64,000 nucleotides of DNA. It comes from Citrus sinensis. Its lineage: Eukaryota; Streptophyta; Magnoliopsida; Sapindales; Rutaceae. The first letter of the stretch is position 1. Every line of letters starts with the position of its first letter. The DNA lies in the NCBI RefSeq assembly GCF_022201045.2, contig NC_068556.1, forward strand, positions 21,743,501 to 21,807,500, given 5' to 3'. This document shows, piece after piece, positions 47,709 to 59,556 of the stretch. Both the position numbers and the translations under genes were made by a program. The notes beneath the pieces are model-generated. The model made no database searches and had not been told where the DNA came from. It saw nothing but the letters and a program-made list of their open reading frames with translations.

Positions 47709-49343
47709 TTACTTACTTTTCCCTTGTGCATGCCACTTTTCTATGCTTCCGTACCAATTCCACTGGAAGCATAGAGCAACAAAGCGAATCAAACCAGCGG
47801 CAACCACTTCAACAAATGCCATCAGGACTGATCTCTGCGGAGACAAACCAGCAGTTGCTATGGACAGCAGGAATCCCTCAGAATTGCAAGGCACAATGAA
47901 GCTACCAGATTTGATGCCATCTAGAGCTTTCTTGGCAACTTCATCAGCTTTCATTGCACCAGATGAGGCAGCTATAATGCTGGTGAGCCGTGGTCTTCTC
48001 TTGTTTTCTGCAATCAAATTGCAACCTCTAAGTTACAGCAAAAGCACAATGAAAATCTGCAAAATCAGAACTAGTTACGATTTGATGACATATTATTAGT
48101 TCCCAACCTTAAAGGCATTACGTGCTGTGGGATTACCTAGCAATTCAGCTGAGAGAAATACAGAAAAGACCACGAAACATAAAAGAAGTTTACAATTAGA
48201 AACAGTACCTTCCTCTAGACCGGGAGTTTCTGTGTCCGGAGGAAATATAAGAGAGACATGAATGTCATCTGCAATAACCTCTTGTTGTAATGCTTCTGCT
48301 AAACCCCGTAGGCCAAATTTACTAGCTGAATAACCTGTGTAACCATAAATACCCACCTATCCACAAGAGAGCACCAAGTAAGCAAAATTGCCCTGATAGC
48401 TCGCGCCAACTTGTCACATGGTACCCACCATGGCCTTTGGCAGACTGGCTCGCATAATTTGTTTTCATTTATTTCCTTCATATTGGTATTTTTGTTAGGC
48501 CAACACTTTCATGTCACTGTCACATCAATTTATACAGATATATGTTGCATATAGTGTTACTGTTATAGGGAGAAACTACCTAATTAAAAGAATAAGTACC
48601 TAACTACAACTACGCTTACAGCATTACAAATGTATTGTCATTATTACAAGTTATTGATTACTAATCACAAGTTTATCGCTACATGTACAAACTTAAGTTT
48701 TAGCATGGAATGCATAACAATGACATGAAAACTGGAGAAGCAGTAACAAAATTTTGTGACGGTCGTAACGTATAACTATCCTGGTATTAAAGAGAGACCA
48801 CTTTTATCCTACCTGACCGGCCTGAGAGGACATTAAAGCGATGGAAGCGGGGCCACCATTCTGCCTCTTCTTTATCAACGGCAATGCAGCTTTGATCATA
48901 TGGAAACTTCCAATGATATTGACATCAATCATGAGCCTCACCTCATCCAATGACTGCACCTCCAATTCTCCAGGCACGAATACGCCTTGATTGACCACCA
49001 ACACGTCGACGGGCCCGGCCTCATCGAGCGCCGTCTTAACGGCGTCAAAATCCCTAACGTCCGCGGAATATGTGGCCACCTCGATTCCGGTGGCGAGCTG
49101 GATCGATTGTTTCGCTTCTTCTAGTTTTTCGCCGGACCGTGCCAGGATGGAGACCCGGGCCCCTTCTTTTGCGGCCTGATGCGCCAGGGCCAGGCCGATG
49201 CCGCTGGATCCCCCAGTGATGAACACGTGGCGGTCTTTGATTGGGATCCTGACGGGCTTGGGACGGACGATGAGGTACAGTAATAGGAGGAGAGTCAGTG
49301 GCAAGAGGAGGACGAGGAAACCAAGAAATGAAAGAGCCGCCAT
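47709..49343 (-). CDS. TSC10A: 3-ketodihydrosphinganine reductase (TSC10-like)
   Basis: Short-chain dehydrogenase of the endoplasmic reticulum that reduces 3-ketodihydrosphinganine to dihydrosphinganine, the second step of sphingolipid synthesis. Three exons, 325 aa: 49343-48813, 48356-48209, 48007-47709. The N-terminal membrane anchor is FLVLLLPLTLLLLLYLIV. The cofactor site is TGGSSGIGLALA, with VLVVNQG in the NNAG position. The active site is Y186-x-x-x-K190 in GYSASKFG, and SS before AGQ contributes the serine. IFPPDTETPG follows. C-terminal hydrophobic helices (LMAFVEVVAAGLIRFVALCF) come before the end YGSIEKWHAQGKSK. Arabidopsis TSC10A/B are about 327 aa. The A/B choice is not decidable. 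The stop codon lies inside a perfect donor-like AAAAGTAAGTAA. Confidence 0.94.
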
Positions 49344-52300
49344 TGGATGGTGGCGATGGAGTGTAAAAGCACGGCGATGATGCGTTTGATCTGTGAGAGT
49401 GCTGGAACTTTGACTCTTGCTGGCCTGCTGGGTGTAGCGCGGTCTTGTACATATGTTGATTCGCCCGTCTAGATCTTGCCACGTAATTGACGGTTACATA
49501 CTTTCACGCAGATTCCGATGAATTGAACCAATCTAACATACGACTTGTCGCTATTCGTGAGACATTGTTGACATGGACTTTCGCTATTCGTAAAACATTG
49601 TTGACATAGAGTTTAAGGAATGGATCCCTAAGTTACACGCGTATAACTTATAATTTTCTCGTATGAATAATAAATGGATCCACATCATTCATTATTTATG
49701 TGAGAAAGTTATAAATTATATGTATGTAACTTAGCATTAGTCTTAAGTAATTCAATATTAAAAAATACTTGCGATTTAAGCTGGACGGACTGCGGAGGTA
49801 ATAATTAACATGTGAATGACATATAATTTGTAAATTAGAAAGCAATACGACATGTAGCTTCAATTAAGCGATTTTCTTTTTCTCTTAAAATTGTTCATAT
49901 ATACGTGCGTGTGTGTATGTATCGGAGTTTGGATACATATATTTTATAGTATAGTCCAAAAATCTGCTAAGCGTTAGCTTAAAAACCTATTTCCACAAGT
50001 ATAAGGGGAGACATTGGTATAAACATAATTTCTTTTTGAATAGACTCTCTCGTTCATTAATTAGATTTATTAGGCAAGCACTTTAGTTAAGAGATATACA
50101 AAGTGAAAGTTACGAATAAAAGATCATACACCAGACGTAGTTAAACCCTTTTTCCATAGACAATGACAGGGGAACTAGAAGAAATATTCCGTGTATCTGT
50201 AAGAGCTAAAAATAAATATAATTTTGGGATCAAATAACTCATCTACTTCTAATTATTGTTATTTTGATAATAATAAGAAGCTTTTTGAGACCCTCTCTAT
50301 TCTATTCATGTTCCGTCTTCAGCAAACAATTAATTGCAAAAGATAAACAAAGCTATAAAAAGCCCTCCTGTCTGTCAATTACCTAATTAACTGGAAAATG
50401 GAAACAAGGTACAAGTCTTCTCCCTCCATCTTACGTACTTGACCTTCACCGACAACGACGAGTACTGATTTTTAGATTGCATCTTTATTTTAAAAGCGCA
50501 TGCATGCGCACGCATTCGCACACACATATAATTATTCGTAAGTGCGGACACATTCATTTTTATTAATACAGACACGTTGTTAAGTTATACAATTTAATAA
50601 TACTAAAAACTGATTCTATTAAGTTATATAGTTTAAAAGTACGTCTGTATAGAAAATAATAAGGGCGCTCAAACTAGACAAATACTATATATATATAGAG
50701 AGAGAATCCTTTTCTAATATGGATGCACTTTTTTTTTTTTTTTCATGTAAACACGCTCTTAAATAATTTAAGAGAATTAGTTTTTAACTCTCTTAAACCG
50801 ATATAAACCACCTCTCTTGAGTGTCTAAAGGGTCAAAAGTTATCTTAAGACTTAAACGCTAAATCTAGCACACTCTTCCAATTCTTCAACTATACATACA
50901 CTTATTGGTCCGCCCAACTTGTGCCGTAACCACTAATCAGTTAGCTGATAACTGATAAATTAATACACCACTTTAGTTCTAGCCTCCGTTTCTGTTGTTA
51001 AGAATATTTTTCAAAGCAGATTATTTATTCCACGTCTGAACATTTAGACTGCGTCATATTCGAGCTATCAACCATCTAAGCAGGGTTTTGACTTTTGATC
51101 TTAAATATCAATATATTTAAGGGGGAAATTTTTGCCTTGCTTGACTGGCTTTCCAAAGCCATTAGCTGATTATTGTAGACCAGTACAGCCAGTAGCTTCA
51201 AATTTCTTCTTCAAAACGGTGAGTGATAAAATTGATTAGCCTGGAGACATGGAAAAGTCCAGGTTGCTGGCCGGGTAAGGAACTAGAGCAAGAGCATGCA
51301 ATTTTATTTTCTTCAGAAAATATTGAGTGCGATCTTCAAATTCTGCTGTTGCTGCATCACTAGATGTGCCCACTGGTCTCCTATTTTTTCTTTATTTTGT
51401 GAAGCTAGTGGGGTGTTTGAGATATGGAGAACAAATTGTGTGGGAACTCACTAGATATCCATCATTTTCATTTTAATAATTCACCGAATGTTTGATGTGC
51501 TAATCTATACAACTTATTCAGCACTAGATTTTATCTGCTTTAAACAATATTATCAATAATATATAACATCAAGGCAAATATTCCCCAGCCAACAACTTTG
51601 TATTCCTTTTTTTTTCCCCCTTTATATCTTCTCTTTGGAGTGACATTAGGGACCCCTTTAAAATTTAAACCATGAGAGTAATTTAGAGGAACCAAATTAG
51701 CCATCTAATTGATTAGGTTTAATTTGGGTTCTAAGTTCTTCACACATTAGGATCTCAAACAAAAGCGAAAGGCAGATGAAAGCATGAAGGGTTGTCATTT
51801 TGGGAAAAGGAATATGATGGTGTATCAAAAATGGAAATTAAAAAAAAAAATGAGCCCTAAAAAAGATTATGGAAACCATGAATATTGATGGAAAATGACT
51901 TCAACAGGACCCCGCGTACATATGTTTGATTTGAGGGAAACCGCACTGGCCTAATGCAAAACTAAACTATAGGTGATGAATTAATGTAGACGCATCAAGG
52001 TCTAAATTAATTTAGTGATACTGCTGTTCGAAGAAATATTTATCATCAATGATTGTGGCACATTAAGTGCAAACCATTTTTATAAAAAGTACTTTCATGG
52101 CCACTACTTATACTATGAAAGCAAATGGGGGAATTGGATTCTTAGCTTTATTAAATTTTAAGTTTCTTTCCACACACACAGAGACCCCAAAAAAAAGAAT
52201 AAAAAGGTGTTATCAACCAAAGCAATATGATTAAAGAAGATTGAAAGACTAGATGATTACTAATATCATGATTACAAGGAAGAACTCTTTCTTATTACCA

Positions 52301-52866
52301 AATCGCATTTTTACAGCTAGCTTGCAAGTTGATACAGCCTTAATAGAATCCAAAGATATGAACGGGAGCAGATTTAAGATATGTTGTAAATATCTTTCGA
52401 TTTTGAGCTGTGTTTGCAACTAGCCATTCCCTTCCAATATTAGACACTGGTGGTACAAGAAGTTGTTTTTCTCTTCTAATCAAGTGTTCAATATCCAGTG
52501 GGATGTTTATATGATATAGCTAGCATGAGGAAAGGTGAAGGAATCACAAGAAGAACTGACACAACTGGCTAGTAGAACACTAAATAATGAAAAAATTAAT
52601 CGCTTGCTTATACTGAACACATGAAAAGCTTAATCCTATATCATAACCGATAACAACCAGACATTTTAATCTCATTATTAAGAGGTAGAAACTTTACTTT
52701 GTGTACTAGGTGCCCCAAGGCCAGCTAAAGAACAGCTTAATTTAATTCAATGTACATATCACTGTAAAAATATGTAAACAAATTATGAAACCATAATAAA
52801 ATCCTCGCCTCAGCACTTTATTGATGAAGGGATTAATTAGTTATGTACTATTAAAGTAAACAATTC
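49344..52866. other. Large intergenic gap upstream of TSC10
   Basis: The right-hand promoter of TSC10 lies next to 49344; the 3' flank of the small unknown gene lies near 52866. Between them is AT-rich DNA with poly-T (about 50731), a GA run (50697-50705) and short CA-rich stretches (about 50508). No gene, RNA gene or transposon end was recognised. Confidence 0.45.
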
Positions 52867-53318
52867 TTAGCCCTTGTTGGTGTTAAAAGAATTGTTATAA
52901 GATACTTGATGAGAATCAACTGTTCTTGCTTTATTATGTTGCCTGTGAGATTTTGATGAGTTGCATGAACTGAATCTTCCTTGTCTGTGCTTCCTTCTAG
53001 GTTGTGTTGACTGAGGGATAAAAACTCCAGTTCCTTTGCTCTCTCTTCTGCAGCTTTGCTCATGGTAAAATGGAGATGGTGCTGCTGCTGCATAGCTTGC
53101 TCTGGAGAAACCCTGAAAAATCTAACCTACTTTAGCTTAAGCCCCTCCTGCATTCATACACTACACTAAAAGCGTCGATGAATCTACAAGAAAATTACAT
53201 GTACCTGGAGGGAAACTGAAGGGCAAGTTGCAACGGGGTCCTCCTCGTCGTCGTCCATGATGAGCAGAGAGATTTGCTTGCTCAAGTCTGCAAAGAGCAA
53301 ATCGTCTTCAACTTCCAT
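52867..53318 (-). CDS. Small conserved plant protein of unknown function (At5g19190-like)
   Basis: Two exons, 53318-53205 and 53112-52867, joined in frame to give 119 aa. The N-terminus is acidic: MEVEDDLLFADLSKQISL, then MDDDEEDPV. The middle has SVSLQGFSRASY, then the conserved block SKGTGVFIPQSTQPRRKHRQ, then a Ser/Asn/Gln/His-rich tail with basic residues (NSSKSHRQHNKAR). No signal peptide, membrane helix or enzyme motif. The GTGVF(I/L)P block recurs in several small plant nuclear proteins from memory, but no function is known to me. It lies between ECR1 and TSC10, as At5g19190 does in Arabidopsis. Confidence 0.8.
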
Positions 53319-55151
53319 AGTTACTGAAACAAGCTTCCGCTTCACTGGAATAGAAATTTTGTTTTGGCAGAAAGAGCAGAGTAGGAGAACTTAGATTTTG
53401 CACATATGCGATCTTGAAACCTCAGCCGTTTTTTCTTTTCCCTTCCTTTTTTTTACCCCTCCCTTCTCCAATGCATGGGATATAAGGGTTATAAATAAGC
53501 CAGGGAAAGGGAGAAGAGATGATGGTTTTTTAAGTTAAAAGTTAAAATAGAATGTGCATGTGGGATGGCGGGGTCCTCAAGTGGCAGTTGGCCAATCTGG
53601 CTAAAGGCCCACAGGAATCATGGAGTTGTGTTGTGATACTATCCAGTTGTGGGATGAAAAATATAGATGATGCTGAGGGAAGCAGCAAGCAACAGCCCAC
53701 TCCCCAGATATCTAATCCAAGATAGGCTCAATCTCTGATAGTATTATACTTGGTTGTAAATGGGTGGCTATATCAGTTTTATCAACTTTGCCATCCTCGC
53801 ACTTATGGGGAACAAGGTATGGTCCAAAAATACGTAGTCCACAAAGATCGTACATGGGTTACCCAGAGCTAGACATCCCGATACAGTAGTTGTTTGATCG
53901 TTCTCAGCTACAAGTTAGTCAAAGGATCTATCTTTTTGAAACCCTGTTTGTTTTGTAGGACCAACTCATTAATGTGACCTCTAAACCTGAGCTCTCCACA
54001 TGATCGATGGGTCGTCACATGTTACTGTACACCATAAATGTTATATCTGCTGGTAAAATAATGAGAGAGAGAAAGGATCACAATCACATGCATTAACAAC
54101 CGTGTGAGTCTAATCAGGCGGCTTATTCTTTGTTCTATGAACGTCACCCTAAGCCCACCTACATGAACTTTTCTTTCACTAGAAAGCAGAAACTTGAATT
54201 ACAGAAGATAAAGGAGTCATTTGGTCCACACGTTTTGCCGGCTGGCAAAGGGACCCGCCCATATGCAATAACATGATGGTGCATGGATCGATTTGATGTT
54301 CTTTCCAAATCTTTGATTTTCATTTTCGCATTTATTGGACGTAACTTTAATCGTTACGTTTAATTCCTTGTTTCTCGGAGCGGAAATTCAGTTTGCGAGA
54401 AATTATATAATTCATTAAATAAATAATATTATAATATGTGTATATTTAATGTAAAAAATTATTATATAAATTATGATTATGTTAAATTTAAATACACATT
54501 ACATTCATACATTAATTAATTATAATATATCAAAGATATTTTAAAATATCTCCCAACATAATATTTATAATATTTAAGAGGTATTTTAAAATTTCTCCCA
54601 GCAACCACCGGCAGGCTCATGGCTTATGCTAATCTTGGAAAAGCCGGCATCAACGCTAACAATTAATTCAATGTATTAAGCTAGGAAAAGACATTACGCT
54701 TGAAGGATGCTTGGGCTTTCCTTCTTCACTCACAATGCTGTCTTGGATCTCAAATCTCCAGAAGATTATGATGCCCAGGTAAAAACAGGCAAATGAAAAT
54801 GCTTGATGTCACAGAAGAGTGTTTTTTAGCCTCCTACTAACTTTGTTTTCTCCTTTAGCACAACTTAAAGTTGACCCCAATTGTGAGATAAGATCATAGG
54901 ACTATATCCAAATGCCATAAATGAACTCAAAAATTGTGTTTGCGCATCGATGTTTCCTTGGTAACATAATCACATCTAGAGAAGATCTGTGGTAGAACAG
55001 AATGTAGAATTAAAATTGTTACCAAGTACAAATGTAACCAAACTCGCCCGTTCAATTCCTAGTTTTCACTAAAGATAACTTGACAGGCACAGCATCCATG
55101 TGGAGCTTGGAAGAGCGCTGGTTTCAATAAAACATTGGGGCAGCGTGTAAA
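53319..55151. other. Promoter side of the small unknown gene; 3' flank of ECR1
   Basis: About 53319-53520 is the likely 5' UTR and promoter of the small gene. The region 54400-54600 is AT-rich with a short duplicated ATATTTTAAAAT.TCTCCCA motif (54534 and 54584). No gene recognised. Confidence 0.45.
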
Positions 55152-58100
55152 TTATGCCCCACCAGCCATATCCATATCTGTAACCCCATCAACTCCCCTG
55201 AATACAACACGCAATTTCCTCAGGCACGAGGTTTTCTTATCACTCTGGCCTGTTACACCAGTGACATGAAGTATATCCTTTGCAACTTTATCCATAAGGT
55301 CATAAAGTGGTAGGCTTAGGTTTGATCGGGTCATCTCTTCCAGAACTGGAGGAGCCTGCATGTACAGATTCTTCCCTTGGTATGTGACACTTGCTTTTGC
55401 TAACTGCAGCTTAGGATGCTCTTCAAGTAGATTAATGAACTGCAAAAGGTACAGTTAACACACTATGTAAACAAATAGATATTACAAAAAGCAGAACTTT
55501 GTTGTCAGCTTCATGCACTTTATACAAAAAACAAGCCAATGGGAATCATAATAAATCAAAAAGGTCAAGATCTGGAGGTTAGAGCAAAATTTTCACTTTG
55601 TTCATGGACCATGACTAGCTATCACTCTGCACTTGACAAATTTTTAGAACTCCCCATGGGCCCACCTCTCAAAACAAAATATTGAAAAAAAATAGTGGAA
55701 AATAAAATACTGTGATGCCATAAGTACCCTGAGGTAAGCCCTATTTTCTCAAGCCAAGACACTGCAGCTGAATTAAGTGACCAAATATGCAAAATGCGGA
55801 AAGATCCCATATATCATCAGAAAGAAAAGAACAGTTATGATGGGAAACAGTATTGCCAATGAAAACAAACACAACAGAAGATAGATAGCCAAGATATAGA
55901 AAATGACCTTTTCTAGAGTAACTGAAGTGTCCAATTCAATAAGAACACCTGGACCACATACAAGACAGTCCTTGTCCTTCACGAATTCAGTAACTTTTAT
56001 GTGTAGACCTGCAACACCATTATAACTGCACAAATATATATATTTTTTATAAGAAAAATTAATACAGTCAGCGCACACTTGTAGGTACAGAGAAAAATCC
56101 AAAACCCTAAAATCTCTCTCCTTAACATTTTACTTCCAATATTAAGAAAGTAACTACATAAAGAATTGCATTGCTGATGCAAAAAAAGAAAGCTGGGCAT
56201 ACGTTAGATAATTCGATAGAGTTTTGCTGCATCCTGATGCAATCTTCAATGTTTCAAGAGCACATGCTGCTGATATAATTGCATTGGTGGAAGCAATAGC
56301 TGGTATGATGTTTTTCACAACACCCTGTAAACAAATCAAGAACTTATAGTCTGTAGCAGAACATGGTATCAAAGACTTAAGACTCTTGAATGTGATATTC
56401 AGGAAGTGTAATTTCAAACAAAATTTACTTTTTATCTTCATAGAATGTACTATACCTGAGTCAGAGAATATGTAACTCCAGGAATGCCAAAAAGCTCAGC
56501 TCTCTTGACGGCCTACGGGGAGGGGGTATCGCTAGGCATTAGTCGGGGGATCAATAATGAAAATCAATATCAATAGAAACATCACTCAGTAGCTCCATAT
56601 AGTTAACCTCGGAATAGACCCACTGCATATGTTCCGGGTCATCTGGATCAAAAGACTTTCCACTGTGCACCTGAATTAAGAACCATTATAATATAAGCAG
56701 TAAGCCAAATCATCACTTGAAGATATAAAGAGCAAAAAATGACAACATATTACCTCATCCCACTTGATTAAATGGGCATATTCAATACAATGAGCAGCTG
56801 TTCTAGGGGTTTCCGCAAGAGTGCATAAAGGAAACTTCACTTGAGGGGGGAAAAGCCAGATGGTACACTCAAAGCACGGTGTGACTCCTGGTATAATAAC
56901 CCTTGCATGACCCTTAAAACCTTCAGTACCCCCATCTACCATGGGTTTGATTGTTTCTTCTCGTGGCTTGTCATCAGTCTCATATTCTGAATTTATGGGG
57001 ATGAAAAAAAGGTGAGACACTACATAAACTCAAGCAGAATATAGGGTGTACTTTGAGAATGACGATTTTCAGCTTTAAGGAAGCATGAGATAAGATATTG
57101 AGGTTAAATTATTAGATTCATAACTTGGAGGTGGTATCATACAAAAGAATATAAATTTCAAATATGAAAATATAAAGGTCCAAAAAACCCTGACAGGCAT
57201 AGATGAGGAATGAGTGAATCTCTAGGCAATTGCCTAAGCAGTTACTCCAACGTATATAATTAGTGGAAAACCCAGCCGACATAAAGCCACATCTGTCACA
57301 CCCATATTGGTATTGCTCTGCATAAACTGCATTCATCTGCGGTCACTCTAAGGACGAAATTTCCTCATGTGCATGCCACAAGTGTCAGTGTCAGGGCTCC
57401 TATGGCATTCGTGTCTAATGCCATGCCTCATAAAGTATGCTCATTAGATGAGTCAAACCATAGAGAAATTTAAAGGAGGAAGAGGAGGAAGAGAAAGTTG
57501 ACTCCAAATATCGCCTAAATTGATAAGTGAAAGAAATTGAACTATTTTTGTAGGAAAAAAATAATAATAATAATTCCAACATCAGCGGAGGTTAGTAGGT
57601 TCTAGACTACAAGCAAAGCAACTCATCAGAAAGAACAGCCAAATACAGGCACCAAACAGAATCGGGCATGAATGTAGAGAGACATACAACATGAATGAAT
57701 AAGTTAAAATACGCACCAAGAAAACTACATGCTACAGCATTTATATAGCTCCGAGCCTCGATGGAATCGAGACCAAGGACAATGATATTAAAATCATTGT
57801 AAAATGAAATGTCTTTATCCTCAATTCGGCAAAAATGTGGGACAATATTTACACCACTAACTCTCTCCATGACACGCTTTGCTGCCACCTCTGCCTTTGG
57901 CTTACCAACATCTTCCATCCTACAGAAACAACAGCAAAATTACAGTATAATTTTCAACTGATAAATTTTATCGCATATGCAACCTTCTTCATGAGTACCT
58001 AATCCTTCCTACCTTCACTTTTTAGACTTTAAATGGGAGACATGTTGAACGAACCAAAGCTCACAATTTTATTCTTAAACAATAACATGTCTTAAGCTCA

Positions 58101-58594
58101 AGTTTTTGGCAAAACATATTATCTAACAGAGCAACAAGTAGCTGAATATCATCAATCTGGGTCTAATTTCCAAAAAATAACAGAACAATAAAAGAAATAG
58201 TCATGAGATTGAATTAAAGTTGAAAAACCTGAAAAGAAACTGGCGATTGAGATTCGAAACTTCGATACGGTCCATATCAATGACCTCTAGGTTTTTAAAA
58301 CCCGATAAAGCTAAGTCTTTCAACAATTCGCAGCCCAATCCACCGGCTCCAACAACCAAAATTCGCGCATATTCTTGTAAGTCATCTCTCAACTGCAACA
58401 AAAATAATTGCAAAAAAGAAAAGGTTAAAAAAACGAAATTGCAGGCACATCGTTTCTTAAAATGTCGCAACGAGAAATTTGGAAGAGAGGCGGTTTACTT
58501 CTGCGCCGGGTTCGAAAGTGGGGCCCACGAGATTGCCGGCTCGGAGTAAGAGCTTGTCTAGGTCTCGGGATCGGCTCGGTGCCGTGTCAGCCAT
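55152..58594 (-). CDS. ECR1: NEDD8-activating enzyme E1 catalytic subunit (ECR1/UBA3)
   Basis: With AXR1 it activates the ubiquitin-like protein RUB/NEDD8 and passes it to RCE1; this modifies cullins of SCF ligases and underlies auxin response. Nine exons, 447 aa: 58594-58499, 58392-58229, 57919-57717, 56986-56754, 56670-56608, 56512-56456, 56324-56203, 56025-55908, 55439-55152. ATP-binding loop: [19 protein letters not shown], then [16 protein letters not shown] and GLDSIEAR. Catalytic C209 lies in [19 protein letters not shown]. Zinc-ligand pairs are CFEC and, later, [24 protein letters not shown] is the usual E1 helix. The C-terminal ubiquitin-fold domain starts near residue 350. The family length of about 450 agrees. 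The start follows the family N-terminus ([18 protein letters not shown]). Confidence 0.96.
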
Positions 58595-59556
58595 TTGCAA
58601 CAATTCTCACACTCGCTTACTATCACTGTATTTGGTTCTGATTTAGCCGTTGCGAAAATATGCTGATAGCTTGGCTTTGACGCTGGGTCTGTGAGTGGGG
58701 AGTGTCAGCTGTGAAGCTTTTAAACCTCCGCCTTCTTTGCTCTTTTTTGTAATTTTAGTTTTGAGTATGGACCGGAAAACGGGCTCATGGGTTTGAGATT
58801 TTACCCAGAATTTGGGAGCGTCGCAGAATAATCATATGCTTTATGAACCAAAGTAGCTTTGAAGTGATTTACTTAAAAGAGGAGGATTCATTATGACATA
58901 AAGACCCATCAATCAATCTTTATATGATATACACATTCCATGTACTTGCTCTCAATTTATCAGGACGCAAATTCAAGGGAAATTTTGGAAAATAATCAAA
59001 ATTTACTAGCTATTGATTATTTTTGCAAACTGCCCACATCTCTCCTGTGGCAAAAACTGTCCCTCGTTAGCCTTACACTGCGAATTTTTCATCAAGCAAC
59101 AACTATAAAGCAATTGGTAAAATTGCAATTATAACTGTCTTTACACTAGTCTTTGAGCTATACTAAGTCAGCAAAAAATTTACAATTACATGTTATTTCT
59201 AAAAAAAATAAAAATAAAAATAAGATGAACTAACAAAATAAAAATAATACAGTTCCATACTCCAATCCAAAGAATCCCTGTCCTCTCACCAGCCCCTAAA
59301 ACTATGCCTCCCTCCTTTCTTATAAACAGCCAGCCATTAAATGGAATAGAGATCAGTTCGGTCCCTGAAGCTAATCTGCATCAACATCAAAACCTCAGAA
59401 CTGCATCAGATCCCTTGCCGCAAAACTATAACAAAACTCTCTTTACATGTTATGTCCCTTTTTGATTTGCTGGATAATATAAATCACACTATGTGCAGAA
59501 AACTCCCATCTGCCACAATGGCATTGGCATTCAACTAAAAAGACTTTCCTCAACAA
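58595..59556. other. Promoter side of ECR1 and 3' flank of the TBL gene
   Basis: About 58595-58760 is the probable ECR1 5' UTR and promoter. The rest is AT-rich and includes the TBL 3' UTR (to about 59290). No other gene. Confidence 0.5.

Noticed and set aside
49054-49482. 142-codon minus-strand frame rich in Arg/Pro/Ser
   Set aside because: It is a shadow of TSC10 exon 1 in another frame; the long span reflects higher GC there.
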